Shown: one piece after another, positions 36,417 to 47,560 of the stretch
Layout of the letters: each line of letters opens with the position of its first letter
Position numbering within the stretch: the stretch's first letter is position 1
Source: Bryobacterales bacterium
Lineage (GTDB): Bacteria > Acidobacteriota > Terriglobia > Bryobacterales > UBA6623
DNA length: 47,825 nt
Reading direction: 5' to 3'
NCBI GenBank assembly: GCA_026713545.1
Contig: JAPOOG010000122.1
Location: forward strand, 1 to 47,825
The notes under the pieces: model-generated
Told to the model about the DNA's origin: nothing
What the model saw: only the letters and a program-made list of their open reading frames with translations
Database searches by the model: none
Position numbers and translations under genes: made by a program

Positions 36417-37394
36417 CTACAGCCGGGAGACGCTCGACACGGCTTGTGAACGAAGCGGAACCGACGGCCGGCGTTCTACGTATTCACGGGGAAGCAACAG
36501 CGTCAGCGCGTCGGGAACGGTTTCGACGGTCGCAGGGAGACGACCGGCATATTCCCCGTCGACTTCGATATGAACCTGCCCGCCAGAGCGGGGGAGGAGC
36601 TCGACGCAATCGGTGCGATGGAAGGTCACGCCTTCGAATTGATCGAGCGTACCGGTGGCGACTTGGGCCAGATAACCGACATAGCGCAGAGGCGTCTCGC
36701 CGTGGAAGAGGACGACCTGAAAATACCGGGCAAGCAAGTGTGCTCCGGAAGCGATGATCAGCTTTCCGGCGTAGCGGCGGCTTTTGCTGATGAGCGCGAA
36801 GGTGCAGCCGTGGATTTCGCCGTTGATGCGGACATCGAAGTGCTGGAACTTGCGTTGTTGGAACTGCTCCAGTGAGCCGAGCACATAGGCACCCTTGCCG
36901 AGATATTTCTTGAGGCGAGTGTTCAGGCGATAAACGATATCCGCGTCGACGCCGACGCCGCACATGAGCAAGAAAACACGCGAACTCTCATCCACACTCC
37001 GCTTCCGGACGCGGCCGAGCGGCACTTTCACGGCGACAAGCGAAGGAAGCAAGGCCGCCGTCTTGGCGGGATCGACGGGAAACGAGACCTCTTCGGCCAG
37101 GACGTTTGCGGTTCCCGCCGGGAGAGCGAGCAGGGGTACGTCGGAGCCTGCCATGCCGCGGATAGCTTCGTTGATGGTGCCATCGCCGCCGCAAGACGCA
37201 ACCAAGTCACAGCCGTCGGCGACGGCCTTTGCGGCAAGGCGCGTGGCTTCGCCCTGGCTGGAAGTCCGCGCCAAGTGCACCTTCTCGACCGACGGCTTCA
37301 TAGCGTCGCAAGCTCGGAGGACGGTCCTTTCCCGCTTGTTACGCTTTCGCCCGGAAGTCGGGTTATATATGAGAACCGCTCTCCGAAAGTGCAT
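36417..37394 (-). CDS. Diacylglycerol/lipid kinase family protein
   Basis: A 325-residue DAGK catalytic-domain (YegS/DgkB-like) lipid kinase. The N-terminus has YNPTSGRKRN (nucleotide loop), SCGGDGTINEAIRG (GGDGT, phosphate loop) and ALPAGTANVLAEE; the C-terminal half is the typical beta-sandwich with CGVGVDADIVYRL and HIEVDGEYAG. It phosphorylates diacylglycerol or a related lipid. ATG 37394 has no ribosome site upstream; a TATTAT-like -10 lies only about 20 bp away, so the transcript may be leaderless. The gene is the first of the pair with YdjM-like, and divergent from ligA 31 bp away. Confidence 0.85.
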   Translation of the reverse strand: MHFRRAVLIYNPTSGRKRNKRERTVLRACDAMKPSVEKVHLARTSSQGEATRLAAKAVADGCDLVASCGGDGTINEAIRGMAGSDVPLLALPAGTANVLAEEVSFPVDPAKTAALLPSLVAVKVPLGRVRKRSVDESSRVFLLMCGVGVDADIVYRLNTRLKKYLGKGAYVLGSLEQFQQRKFQHFDVRINGEIHGCTFALISKSRRYAGKLIIASGAHLLARYFQVVLFHGETPLRYVGYLAQVATGTLDQFEGVTFHRTDCVELLPRSGGQVHIEVDGEYAGRLPATVETVPDALTLLLPREYVERRPSVPLRSQAVSSVSRL

Positions 37395-39470
<2,076 letters not shown>

Positions 39471-39612
39471 CCGCCGCAATCGGCTGATCGACTCACGCGA
39501 AGTTTCAGTCAGGGATCAGGGTTGCGAGGTTACGGCTACTGGTGAAGTCCCGCTACCATCGGCATTCCGGCCGAGCTGTCGAGAAGGAAGCCACGGGGGA
39601 AACCGAAAACGT

Positions 39613-40452
39613 TCAGTGGCCCACGGACAGCGATTCACCCTCATCGGGGTAGCGCCATCTTCTGAGGGACCGGTGGTGGAGAGACGTGAAGAGAATACGT
39701 CCGTCCATATAGACTTTCATCGCGCGGGGCAGCCAAAAGCCTTCCTCGTTCCGGATCGTCTCCACGAGTCCGTCGGCGACGGTCACGTTCCCGAGGATCC
39801 CGTACCATAGACGCACGGGCTCCATCAAGTGGAACTCGACGCGCGCGACGCCATAGTCTTCGGAGTCGATCCATACGCGGCCATTCGACTTGTTCAGCGC
39901 ATAATCCATCCGCCTTCTTACGGGTAGTTTCCCGTGCCTGGGTTCGAACTCGATCACATAGGCTTCTCGGCCGTGAACGGTTTCCCGACCTGCCAGCTTC
40001 GCCTGATAGCGCTCGACCAATTCGCGATTGAACTCGACTCGATCGTTCTTCGGTTTGTAGGACTTGTTCCCTCGGTTGCGCTCGATTTCCCTCAGGAACT
40101 TCTCCTTGCGGGCTTTCTCGTCATTTGCTTCTTTTTCCGTCAACTTGCGGCCGTTGACGAGAATCTTCTCATGGAAATAATGACCGTCGTGCAGGCTTTC
40201 TCGAAAGACGATTTCTTCCCTGGATTCTGTTGAGCCCTCATCGTCAAGACGCTCAGTCACCTTGATCAGCTCAGCCAAGGAGATGCGGCTGATCTCCAAC
40301 TTCTTCTGCCACTCGGCCCTTGCGAGGGCCTTTTGGATGATTGTTTCGATAGGCGGAAGCGCATCCTCGGCGCCGTTCTGGGCATTCGCAAAAGGAAACG
40401 TCGTCAGAAAGACGAACAGGAGCCTACCTGGGAGCTTCTCGGGCAAGATCAT
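39613..40452 (-). CDS. LolA-like/outer-membrane lipoprotein-sorting-like protein
   Basis: A 279-residue exported protein (signal about residues 8-24, ending FANAQ). The C-terminal half has the LolA-like signature of alternating strands (LAGRETVHGREAYVIEFEP; GRVWIDSEDYGVARVEF; GLVETIRNEEGFWLPRAM). A charged, Lys/Glu-rich helical segment (residues about 60-150) precedes it. Relatives in acidobacterial genomes are annotated as outer membrane lipoprotein-sorting-like, function largely unknown. It is the last gene of the TetR-RND cluster, 42 bp after the permease stop, and may help assemble or load the pump's outer-membrane parts. Confidence 0.65.
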   Translation of the reverse strand: MILPEKLPGRLLFVFLTTFPFANAQNGAEDALPPIETIIQKALARAEWQKKLEISRISLAELIKVTERLDDEGSTESREEIVFRESLHDGHYFHEKILVNGRKLTEKEANDEKARKEKFLREIERNRGNKSYKPKNDRVEFNRELVERYQAKLAGRETVHGREAYVIEFEPRHGKLPVRRRMDYALNKSNGRVWIDSEDYGVARVEFHLMEPVRLWYGILGNVTVADGLVETIRNEEGFWLPRAMKVYMDGRILFTSLHHRSLRRWRYPDEGESLSVGH

Positions 40453-40494
40453 GGCGATCGCGAAACCAGACCTCCCTGTACCCTTTCTGAACGG

Positions 40495-43400
40495 TTAATC
40501 ATCCTTGCGCTGGACAGCGAGCGGCGAAACGCCTCTGCCAATGGGGTCCGTGCCGCTCGAGACCGCTCCGACTTGACGAGGGCCGGGCGCACCGTTCGAC
40601 TCGAGCAGCGATGTCCCGGATACGGACGGAGAGTCTGTACCGGCTGCCATCGAAGGCTCCGGCAGAGGACGATAGATCCACACCAGCCCTCGCATCACCC
40701 AACGCCCCGACTGCTTGATGTCCTCGATAATCAGATACAACGACGGCACCAGCACAAGCGAAATCACGGTCGCGAACAACACACCGAAAGCGAGGGCCAC
40801 GGCCATCGGGATCAAGAACTTCGCTTGCACGCTCTCTTCCAGCATCAGCGGCGTAATGCCTGCCGCTGTCGTGAGAGACGTCAACAGAATCGGCCGGAAA
40901 CGCACCAGCCCCGCGGTGCGCACTGCATCGTACAGACCCTTTCCTTCGTTGCGCTGACTATTGACGTAGTGGACCAACACGAGACTGTCGTTGACGACTA
41001 CGCCCGTCAACGCGACGAGGCCCAGCATCGACATGATGCTCAACTCGTACCCCATAACCGCATGTCCCCAAACCGCGCCGACGATCCCGAACGGCACGGC
41101 GATCATCACGATCAACGGCTGGGAATATGACTTGAACGGGATCGCCATCAATGCATAGATCACGAATAGCGCTACGGCGAAACCCATCGCCAACTCGTTC
41201 AGCAACTCCATCTGCTCGCGCTGCTGCCCTTCCAGCGAGAAGCTGACATTCGAGTACTGCGTCGCGATCAGCGGCTCCAGGAACGTGCGGCTTACGTCTT
41301 CAATGACCGTGTTCTCATTCGTCTGTGAAGCATCGACATCCGCCGTCACGTTGATGACGCGCTGCCGGTCGACCCGCCGGATTTTCGCGAACCCGCGGCC
41401 CAATGAAGCGTCCGCAACCGTTGAGAACGGCACCTCGTTCCCGCTTGGCGTCCGGATCCGCATCGACTCGAGATCGCCCAGAGAGTTTCGCTCCTCCCTC
41501 GGATAACGCACCATCACCCGGATGTCATCGCGTCCCCGCTGAATCCTCTGCGCCTCTTCGCCATAGAATCCCTGCCGCACTTGATTCGCGAGATCCTGAA
41601 GCGTCAACCCCAGCGCCTCTCCTTCCGAGTTCAGAGCCAGCTTGACCTCCGGTTTGCCGCCCCGGAAGGAGTCCGTAATGTCATAGACACCCGGATACTC
41701 CGCCAATTTGGCCTTGAGTTTCTCCGCCACCTGGCGCAACGCCTTCGTGTCGCGTCCGCGGAGCTGAAAGTCAATGTCGGAGCCCCCCGCCAGCAAGTCC
41801 GCCGTGAACTTCAACTCGACGGCGCCCGGAATCGGCCCTGTCAAGACTCGCCAGCGGTTGGCCAATTCACCGCTCGGGATCGTACGGCTTTCCGACGGAG
41901 TCAGCTCGATTCCGATTTCACCGATGTTGGAACCGCCGTCGCCGGCTGTTCTCTCACCGGTGTTTTGACGGTTCTCCGTCGTCACGGGCTGATTTCCCAC
42001 CGACGCCAGCAGGTGACGAAACACCTTCTCTCCCGATTCGGCATCAATCTGTCGCTGCAGACGCTCCGCCGACGCCTGCATTTTCTTTACCGCCCGCTCG
42101 GTTACGGTTGCCGGAGTTTCCAGGGGAAACGTGACCGTTCCGATGACATAGTCCGCCTCGACTTGCGGGAAGAACGTGAACTCCAGGAAGCCGCCGCCGA
42201 CCAACCCCAGGGTCAACATGAGCGTCGCAGCCGCCACCGCCATCGTCACATAGCGCCAGTTCAGCATGCGTCTGAGCGCCGGCCCATAGATGTTCCGGAT
42301 GAACCACTGCAGCGACGCGTCGAAGAAGCCGAAAAACGCGATCCACATTCTCGCCAGCAGATTCCGACGCCGGCCCTGATCGCTGTGCGCCCGTGTCCAC
42401 GACAGGTGATGCGGCAGCACAAGCTGCGATTCAATCAACGAGAACAGCAAAGCCGGAATCACGGCTAGCGGAATCATCCGCCAGATCTTGCCCATGTACC
42501 CCGGCAGGAACAACATCGGCGAGAACGCGGCTACGGTTGTCAGCACACCGAAAATCACCGGCACACCGACGGTCCGCGTCCCCCGAATCGACCCTTCCAC
42601 GCCTTTATTCCCGCGTCGTTGCTCGGTAAAGATACTCTCGCCCACGACGATGGCGTCGTCCACAACGATGCCCAGCACCAGAATCATCGCGAACAGCGAA
42701 ATCATGTTGATCGAACCGCCGTACAGCGGCATCAGAGCCAACGCCCCCAGGAACGAAATCGGAATCCCGATCGTCACCCAAAACGCGAGCTGCATCCGCA
42801 GGAACAGCGCCAGCACGATGAACACAAGGACCAGCCCGTTCGCGGCATTCCGCAGCAGCAAATCGATACGGCCTCGCAGGAAAGACGCATTGTCTTTCCA
42901 GACCTCGATGGCAATGCCTTCCGGCAAATGGGCACGCGCCTGCTCAACGTAGTCGTGAATGGTCGCCGACACCGTGATGGCGTTCTGATCCCCTACTCGA
43001 TACACGGACACCATCATCGACGGCTTGCCATTGAAAAATGCCCACTCATCCGTATCCGTGAAGCCGTCCACCACAGTGGCAACATCTTCGAGATACAGCT
43101 TCGTGCCGTCCGGTTTCGTCAACAGCGGGAGCTTTTCGAAGTCCTGACCGACATAGGCCTGCCCCTTTGTCCGCAGCAGAATATCGCCCGTCTCGGTCTT
43201 CAGCGACCCCCCCGGCAAGTCCAGCGAAAAACGCCGCACCCTCTGCGCCACGAAATCGAAAGTCAGGTTGTGACGCCGCAGCGCCTCCTCCGAAACTTCG
43301 ATGGATATCTCGTAGTCCCGCGCATTGACCAGTTCGGCGTGCGTGATCCCCGGGAGGTCCATGATCTCGTCACGCACCTGTTCGCCCAGCCGCTTCAGCG

Positions 43401-43848
43401 TCTTCTCATTCGTGTTGCCGGAGATCGAAACGTTGATCACCTGCCGCCGGTTCAGAATTTCCCGCACCACCGGCTTCTCCGTTTCGTCGGGGAACGTGTC
43501 GATCGAATCCACCCGCGACTTGACGTCGTCGAGCAGCCGGCGGGAATCATATCCCGGCGCCACTTCCACACTTACCGTCCCATTGCCTTCCGCCGCCGTC
43601 GAGGTGATCTTCTTGATGCCGTCCAGATCCTGAATTTCTTCCTCGATCCGGATGCAGACGGTCTCCTCGATCTCCTCCGGCGTGCCGCCGCGGAAATCCA
43701 CCGACACGGTCACCATATCGATTGCGTACTCGGGAAAGACTTCCTTCTTCAACCTCGGGATCGTCATCGCTCCCATCACGATGATGACGATCATCAACAG
43801 GTTGGCGGCAACCCCGTTACGGGCAAACCAAGAGATCAATCCGTGCAT
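40495..43848 (-). CDS. RND efflux transporter permease
   Basis: A 1117-residue resistance-nodulation-division permease (AcrB/MexF-like, HAE1-type layout). Two six-helix repeats with large periplasmic loops, N-terminus reading FARNGVAANLLMIVIIVMGAM. The proton-relay Asp pair sits in TM4 (GIVVDDAIVVGES). Length is slightly above usual because of a soluble Pro/Ser-rich C-terminal tail of about 70 residues. It is separated from the adaptor by 19 bp in the same operon. Substrate specificity cannot be read from the sequence. Confidence 0.93.
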   Translation of the reverse strand: MHGLISWFARNGVAANLLMIVIIVMGAMTIPRLKKEVFPEYAIDMVTVSVDFRGGTPEEIEETVCIRIEEEIQDLDGIKKITSTAAEGNGTVSVEVAPGYDSRRLLDDVKSRVDSIDTFPDETEKPVVREILNRRQVINVSISGNTNEKTLKRLGEQVRDEIMDLPGITHAELVNARDYEISIEVSEEALRRHNLTFDFVAQRVRRFSLDLPGGSLKTETGDILLRTKGQAYVGQDFEKLPLLTKPDGTKLYLEDVATVVDGFTDTDEWAFFNGKPSMMVSVYRVGDQNAITVSATIHDYVEQARAHLPEGIAIEVWKDNASFLRGRIDLLLRNAANGLVLVFIVLALFLRMQLAFWVTIGIPISFLGALALMPLYGGSINMISLFAMILVLGIVVDDAIVVGESIFTEQRRGNKGVEGSIRGTRTVGVPVIFGVLTTVAAFSPMLFLPGYMGKIWRMIPLAVIPALLFSLIESQLVLPHHLSWTRAHSDQGRRRNLLARMWIAFFGFFDASLQWFIRNIYGPALRRMLNWRYVTMAVAAATLMLTLGLVGGGFLEFTFFPQVEADYVIGTVTFPLETPATVTERAVKKMQASAERLQRQIDAESGEKVFRHLLASVGNQPVTTENRQNTGERTAGDGGSNIGEIGIELTPSESRTIPSGELANRWRVLTGPIPGAVELKFTADLLAGGSDIDFQLRGRDTKALRQVAEKLKAKLAEYPGVYDITDSFRGGKPEVKLALNSEGEALGLTLQDLANQVRQGFYGEEAQRIQRGRDDIRVMVRYPREERNSLGDLESMRIRTPSGNEVPFSTVADASLGRGFAKIRRVDRQRVINVTADVDASQTNENTVIEDVSRTFLEPLIATQYSNVSFSLEGQQREQMELLNELAMGFAVALFVIYALMAIPFKSYSQPLIVMIAVPFGIVGAVWGHAVMGYELSIMSMLGLVALTGVVVNDSLVLVHYVNSQRNEGKGLYDAVRTAGLVRFRPILLTSLTTAAGITPLMLEESVQAKFLIPMAVALAFGVLFATVISLVLVPSLYLIIEDIKQSGRWVMRGLVWIYRPLPEPSMAAGTDSPSVSGTSLLESNGAPGPRQVGAVSSGTDPIGRGVSPLAVQRKDD

Positions 43849-43867
43849 GGACAGCTCCGCTTCCCCA

Positions 43868-45061
43868 CTACGACCCAGGAACGGCTTCCCCTTCTGTAGC
43901 GATGACTTCCACCTTCATTCCCTCGATGGCCGTCTCGATGTTCGAAATACAAACCCGTTCGCCCTGTTGCAAGCCGGAACGGACGAGCACGCGCTCCCGC
44001 TCGGCCCGCAGCACATCGACGGCGCGGAACTCCAAGCGGCCGTCATCATCGATGACGTACACCGTGTCCCCGTCACGCAGCGCTACGCGAGGCAGCACCA
44101 CCGACGAAGTCCACCTGCCCTCGATCTCGGCCTCGACGAACATTCCCACAGCCAACGGGGGCCGGCCGGGTCGTCCCCCCTGACCATACGGGTCCGCGAC
44201 GCGAGCCACCGCTTGCACCATGCGGCTCTGCGGATCAATCTCAGCTTCGGTGCGAACGATGCGCGCTTGCCAGGTATGCTCGCGGCCGGCGAACTGCGCG
44301 CGCAGCGTCACTTTCGGTCCGTTCACATCGCCCAGCTGCCCACGAAACGCCAAAGGCAAGTCCACGTACGCCAGTTCCGCATCCGGGATCGGGAGCCGCA
44401 CTTCGGCATAGTCCACCGCATAGACGCGCGCCACCGGCGCGCCGCGGCTTACGAACTGCCCGACGTCCACGCTCTTCGACCGAATCCGACCTGCGTAGGG
44501 CGCCTTCACGACGGTGCGCTCGAGGTCATACTCGGCCTGCGCCAACGCCGCCCTTGCCGAAGCGAGAGCAGCTTGGGCCTGGGCGACCTGGGGCTCGCGG
44601 AACGTCAACGCGGTCGGTTCGCCCTTGCCCAGACTCTCCCACTCTCGCCGCGCCAGGTCCGCCTCTTCCTGCTCCGTGGCCAGCATCAACTCCGCTTGCG
44701 CCACCGCGGAATGAGCCCGCACGACCGCCAACTCATACTCGCGCCGGTCCAGCTTCAACAGTTCCTCATCCTTTTCGAAGAAACCGCCCGAAGCGAGCGA
44801 AGGCGACACCCAAACAACACGCCCCGAAATCTCCGGCACCAACTCCGTCTGCGTACGCGGAACCACCGTCCCTTCCGCTGTCACCGTCAGCCGCTGGCCC
44901 GTCGGCTTGACCTCGAGCACCTGCACCAGCGGCAGCGGTATTTCGATCGGCTCCGTTTCAGGCTCCTCCCGAGCCTCGACCAACGTCACCGCCACATACC
45001 AGCCGATGCCGAGAATCGCCAGCGGCAACAGAATCTGAAGCACGATTCTTACGACTTTCAT
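43868..45061 (-). CDS. RND efflux periplasmic adaptor (HlyD-like)
   Basis: A 397-residue membrane-fusion protein. An N-terminal helix (about residues 5-25) anchors it. Then come the barrel-sandwich/lipoyl half (ISGRVVWVSPSLASGGF), an alpha-hairpin (residues about 95-165, Ala/Glu-rich), the second lipoyl half (VVKAPYAGRIRSKSVDVGQFV) and beta-barrel/MP domains. It connects the permease to the outer membrane channel. The ATG overlaps the stop of the outer membrane factor gene by 4 bp (ATGA), so the two are translationally coupled. Confidence 0.93.
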   Translation of the reverse strand: MKVVRIVLQILLPLAILGIGWYVAVTLVEAREEPETEPIEIPLPLVQVLEVKPTGQRLTVTAEGTVVPRTQTELVPEISGRVVWVSPSLASGGFFEKDEELLKLDRREYELAVVRAHSAVAQAELMLATEQEEADLARREWESLGKGEPTALTFREPQVAQAQAALASARAALAQAEYDLERTVVKAPYAGRIRSKSVDVGQFVSRGAPVARVYAVDYAEVRLPIPDAELAYVDLPLAFRGQLGDVNGPKVTLRAQFAGREHTWQARIVRTEAEIDPQSRMVQAVARVADPYGQGGRPGRPPLAVGMFVEAEIEGRWTSSVVLPRVALRDGDTVYVIDDDGRLEFRAVDVLRAERERVLVRSGLQQGERVCISNIETAIEGMKVEVIATEGEAVPGS

Positions 45062-46518
45062 AAGTCCTCCGCCGCTGACAACTGCGAAACCTCGATTGCA
45101 GACTCCGGCACAGGTGGTTCAAAACCGCCTCCCAGCGCAAGATGCAAATCGACTCGGTTGTCGAGCCGCTGCCGGCGCAACGCGAGCAGTTGGCTTTCGG
45201 AATCGAGCGCCGTCCGTTGCGATGAAAGCACCGTAATGATGTCCGCCAAGCCGCGCCGATAGCGGTCTTCCGCCAAGTCGCGCGCGGCCAGAGACTTCTC
45301 GGTCGCCGCCACGAGTGCGTCTTCCTGCCGCGCCAGAATGTCCTCCGCGGCGAGCGCGATTTCGACTTCGCCGTATGCCCGCAGAAGAGAACTCTCGTAG
45401 CGCGCCATCGTCTCCGTCACGAGCGCTTCGTCACGGGCGATTCCCGCTTTCAAACGTCCGCGGTTGTAGATCGGGTGGAGCAACCCGCCAATCAGATTCC
45501 ACGCCATCAGATTGCCGTTGATCAAGTCATGCAACTGATTGCTGGCGGTTCCGAACTGCGACGTCAAGTTGAAACGCGGACGCAAGTTGGCCCGCGACTG
45601 CGCCACTCGCGCATCCGACGCCAACAACTCCTGTTCGGCCGTCTTCAGGTCCGGGCGGCGATGAACGAGCTCCGACGGCAAGCCACCGGGAACGCGTACC
45701 GGCAGATCGGGAAGATCCTCAGCGAGTGCGTATGCGCCGGACGGATACCGCCCCAACAGAATCTCGATCTGTCGAATCAAGGAGGCGCCTTGCGCCTGCC
45801 GCTGCGCGACGAGCGCCTTGGCCCTGTCCACTTCGGTCAACGCCAGCCGCAGGTCAAGAGAAGGCCGCAAGCCGCGTTCAAAACGCTCCCGCACGCGCGC
45901 GACCGAGGTGTCGTAGCTCTCCAGCGTTGCCCGAGCCAACCCCACTTGCCGCCGCGCCTCGACGGCGGCGAACCAGGCCTTCGCCACCTGCCCGGAAAGC
46001 GACAAGCGAGAAGCCGACAGGTCCTCTGCACGAACTCCCACCGCGGCTATCGCCGCCGCTTCACCGCTCTTGATCCGACCCCAAAAATCGGGCTCCCAAC
46101 TCAGCGCCAGGTTCACGCCGGCGCTGGAGTAGGTCGTCGAGAGCACGCTGCCTTCCCGCCCCGGAATCGGCAACCCGACGAAGTTCTGCCGCTGCCGTCC
46201 ACGCGCCAGGTTCAGGTCGATCGTGGGCCGCAGATCCGCTCCCGCTGCCCGCGCCTCGGCCAGCGCCGCTTCCACCCGCGCCGCCGCCGTCCGCAGGTCA
46301 TAGTTGTGCTTCAGGGCCGCATTGATCGCGGTGTCGAGTCCGTCGTCACCCAGGTAGCTCCACCAACGAGCGTCCGATATGCCCGTGATGGCCCTGCCGC
46401 CCGTCCACTCCTGGGGCGCCTGGATGCTGAGCGGATGCGGCGGCGCCTGAAACTTGTTGCCGCAGCCGGATGCCATCAAGCTCGCGCTGACGATGACCAC
46501 CCAGAGAGCCTGTTTCAT
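45058..46518 (-). CDS. Outer membrane efflux lipoprotein (TolC/NodT-like)
   Basis: A 486-residue outer membrane factor. The N-terminus is a lipoprotein signal (MKQALWVVIVSASLMASGCG, Cys19). The rest is the duplicated helical-barrel pattern, with repeats such as AAARVEAALAEARAAGADLRP and an Ala/Leu/Gln-rich helical stretch around residue 300-420. GGGGG lies about eight bases before ATG 46518. The ATG overlaps the tetR stop (46515-46517) by 4 bp and the stop overlaps the adaptor start, so translation is coupled in both directions. Confidence 0.9.
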   Translation of the reverse strand: MKQALWVVIVSASLMASGCGNKFQAPPHPLSIQAPQEWTGGRAITGISDARWWSYLGDDGLDTAINAALKHNYDLRTAAARVEAALAEARAAGADLRPTIDLNLARGRQRQNFVGLPIPGREGSVLSTTYSSAGVNLALSWEPDFWGRIKSGEAAAIAAVGVRAEDLSASRLSLSGQVAKAWFAAVEARRQVGLARATLESYDTSVARVRERFERGLRPSLDLRLALTEVDRAKALVAQRQAQGASLIRQIEILLGRYPSGAYALAEDLPDLPVRVPGGLPSELVHRRPDLKTAEQELLASDARVAQSRANLRPRFNLTSQFGTASNQLHDLINGNLMAWNLIGGLLHPIYNRGRLKAGIARDEALVTETMARYESSLLRAYGEVEIALAAEDILARQEDALVAATEKSLAARDLAEDRYRRGLADIITVLSSQRTALDSESQLLALRRQRLDNRVDLHLALGGGFEPPVPESAIEVSQLSAAEDL

Positions 46519-47204
46519 GAACCAACCCCCACTTCGATGCCCTCCGGTTCCAGCGCAGCCCGTGTCTTGCGCGGCAGCGTCGCCGGGGGTGATTTCATCC
46601 CCGCCGCCGCGAAGTTCACCATGTGCTCCACGACCGCCTCGACGTCGCTCGGGTCGCAAGCGCCACACGAAATTCGTCGAAGCTTCTCGCTGTCAAGCAG
46701 CGTATGCACCATGACTCCGACCGTAAAGTGAATCCGCCAAAGCAGCTCCGCCGGCGGCAGGTCGGGGCAAGCTTTCCGGAAGGCCGCCACATAGCGCTCG
46801 ATGATCTTGCGGAACAAACGGTCGAAAATCGGCTGCAGGTGGTCCCCCGCCTCGGTATAGAAGCGGCCGCATGTCTTCATGAACGTCCGTCCGCGCTCCG
46901 AATCCAACGCAAGCTGAATCGCCGGGGTCACGAACGCCCGCAGCACTTCCTCCACCGGCGGTGCTCCGTCCCATTCGGCCTCCAACCTGTCCAGCCACGC
47001 CAATCGCGCCTCGTTCACCGGCCCCACACGGCGTTCGAAGACCGCCTCGACCAAAGCGTCCTTCGACCCGAAGTGATAGTGAACCGCCGCCAGATTCACC
47101 TCCGCCTCCGCAATAATCGTCCGCAACGACACCGCGTGGATGCCGTTTTCGGCAAACATCCGCTCGGCGGCATCCAAAATCTGCTCTTTCGTATCCGCTG
47201 CCAT
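46515..47204 (-). CDS. TetR-family transcriptional regulator
   Basis: A 229-residue TetR-type repressor, first gene of the efflux operon. The N-terminal helix-turn-helix (TKEQILDAAERMFAENG; VNLAAVHYHFGSKDALVEAVF) is followed by an all-helical ligand/dimer domain. Start ATG 47204 puts MAADTKEQ at the N-terminus; the upstream frame to 47246 lacks a ribosome site. Autoregulation is likely through the operator just upstream (47250-47267). The stop overlaps the outer membrane factor start by 4 bp. Confidence 0.9.
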   Translation of the reverse strand: MAADTKEQILDAAERMFAENGIHAVSLRTIIAEAEVNLAAVHYHFGSKDALVEAVFERRVGPVNEARLAWLDRLEAEWDGAPPVEEVLRAFVTPAIQLALDSERGRTFMKTCGRFYTEAGDHLQPIFDRLFRKIIERYVAAFRKACPDLPPAELLWRIHFTVGVMVHTLLDSEKLRRISCGACDPSDVEAVVEHMVNFAAAGMKSPPATLPRKTRAALEPEGIEVGVGS

Positions 47205-47249
47205 TTCGCTACGACCTTGACGCACCGGACAGCTTGGCCGGCACAAGAA

Positions 47250-47267
47250 TTCAAACGACCGTTTTAA
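47250..47267 (-). promoter_or_regulatory. Palindromic TetR operator
   Basis: TTCAAACG-AC-CGTTTTAA is an 18-bp near-perfect palindrome (one mismatch in eight per arm), adjoining the -10 box of the tetR-RND promoter on the downstream side, 46 bp before the tetR start. The position and the AAACG/CGTTT half-site pattern fit a repressor site that blocks promoter clearance. A second small inverted repeat (ATTCAA 47249-47254 and TTGAAT 47280-47285) surrounds the same promoter. Confidence 0.55.
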
Positions 47268-47295
47268 TCATACGTCCAATTGAATTTGTTGTCAA
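47267..47295 (-). promoter_or_regulatory. Strong promoter of the tetR-RND operon
   Basis: On the minus strand, TTGACA (47295-47290) and TATGAT (47272-47267) are separated by exactly 17 bp, a near-consensus housekeeping promoter. A second TTGACA lies about 24 bp further upstream. The -10 abuts the TetR operator. Confidence 0.65.
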
Positions 47296-47434
47296 CCAGA
47301 ACGTGACCCTGTCAACGCAATCCAGAACGTTTCCCTTTCCCGGCATGGCTTCATTTTGCGTTCGCGGCAACGGAAGAAGCCCGGAGGCTGCGGGAGCTGC
47401 GGCCAACGGCGCGCGGACACCAGCTCGGGGGGGG

Positions 47435-47484
47435 CCGACGAATTCCGACGAATTGTGGGGAATTGTGGGGAATTGTGGGAAATA
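47435..47484. repeat. Five 10-bp tandem units ending AATT
   Basis: Five consecutive 10-bp units: CCGACGAATT twice, then GTGGGGAATT twice, then a final diverged unit GTGGGAAATA. The repeat changes motif in the middle but keeps phase, suggesting slippage. Confidence 0.8.
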
Positions 47485-47497
47485 GCGAGTTTTTGAC

Positions 47498-47560
47498 TCG
47501 TTATGATTCGGTAAAAAGTCGTTATCAGGCGGCAAAAACCCGTTCTCACGCGGTAAAAAC
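47498..47560. repeat. Three 21-bp tandem units
   Basis: Three 21-bp units with strongly conserved CGTT (positions 2-5) and CGG.AAAAA (positions 12-20) and variable middles. Minus-strand translation gives FLPRENG, FLPPDND, FLPNHNE, a seven-residue repeat, but no convincing start or ribosome site exists. A 5-bp stem (CGAGT 47486-47490, ACTCG 47496-47500) overlaps the first unit. Confidence 0.8.

Noticed and set aside
42619-45262. Plus-strand open frames of 426 and 536 aa
   Set aside because: His/Arg/Gln-rich antisense shadows of the RND permease and adaptor, whose own frames have full family motifs.
45475-46731. 418-aa plus-strand open frame
   Set aside because: Antisense of the outer membrane factor; Arg/Gln/Pro-rich shadow translation.
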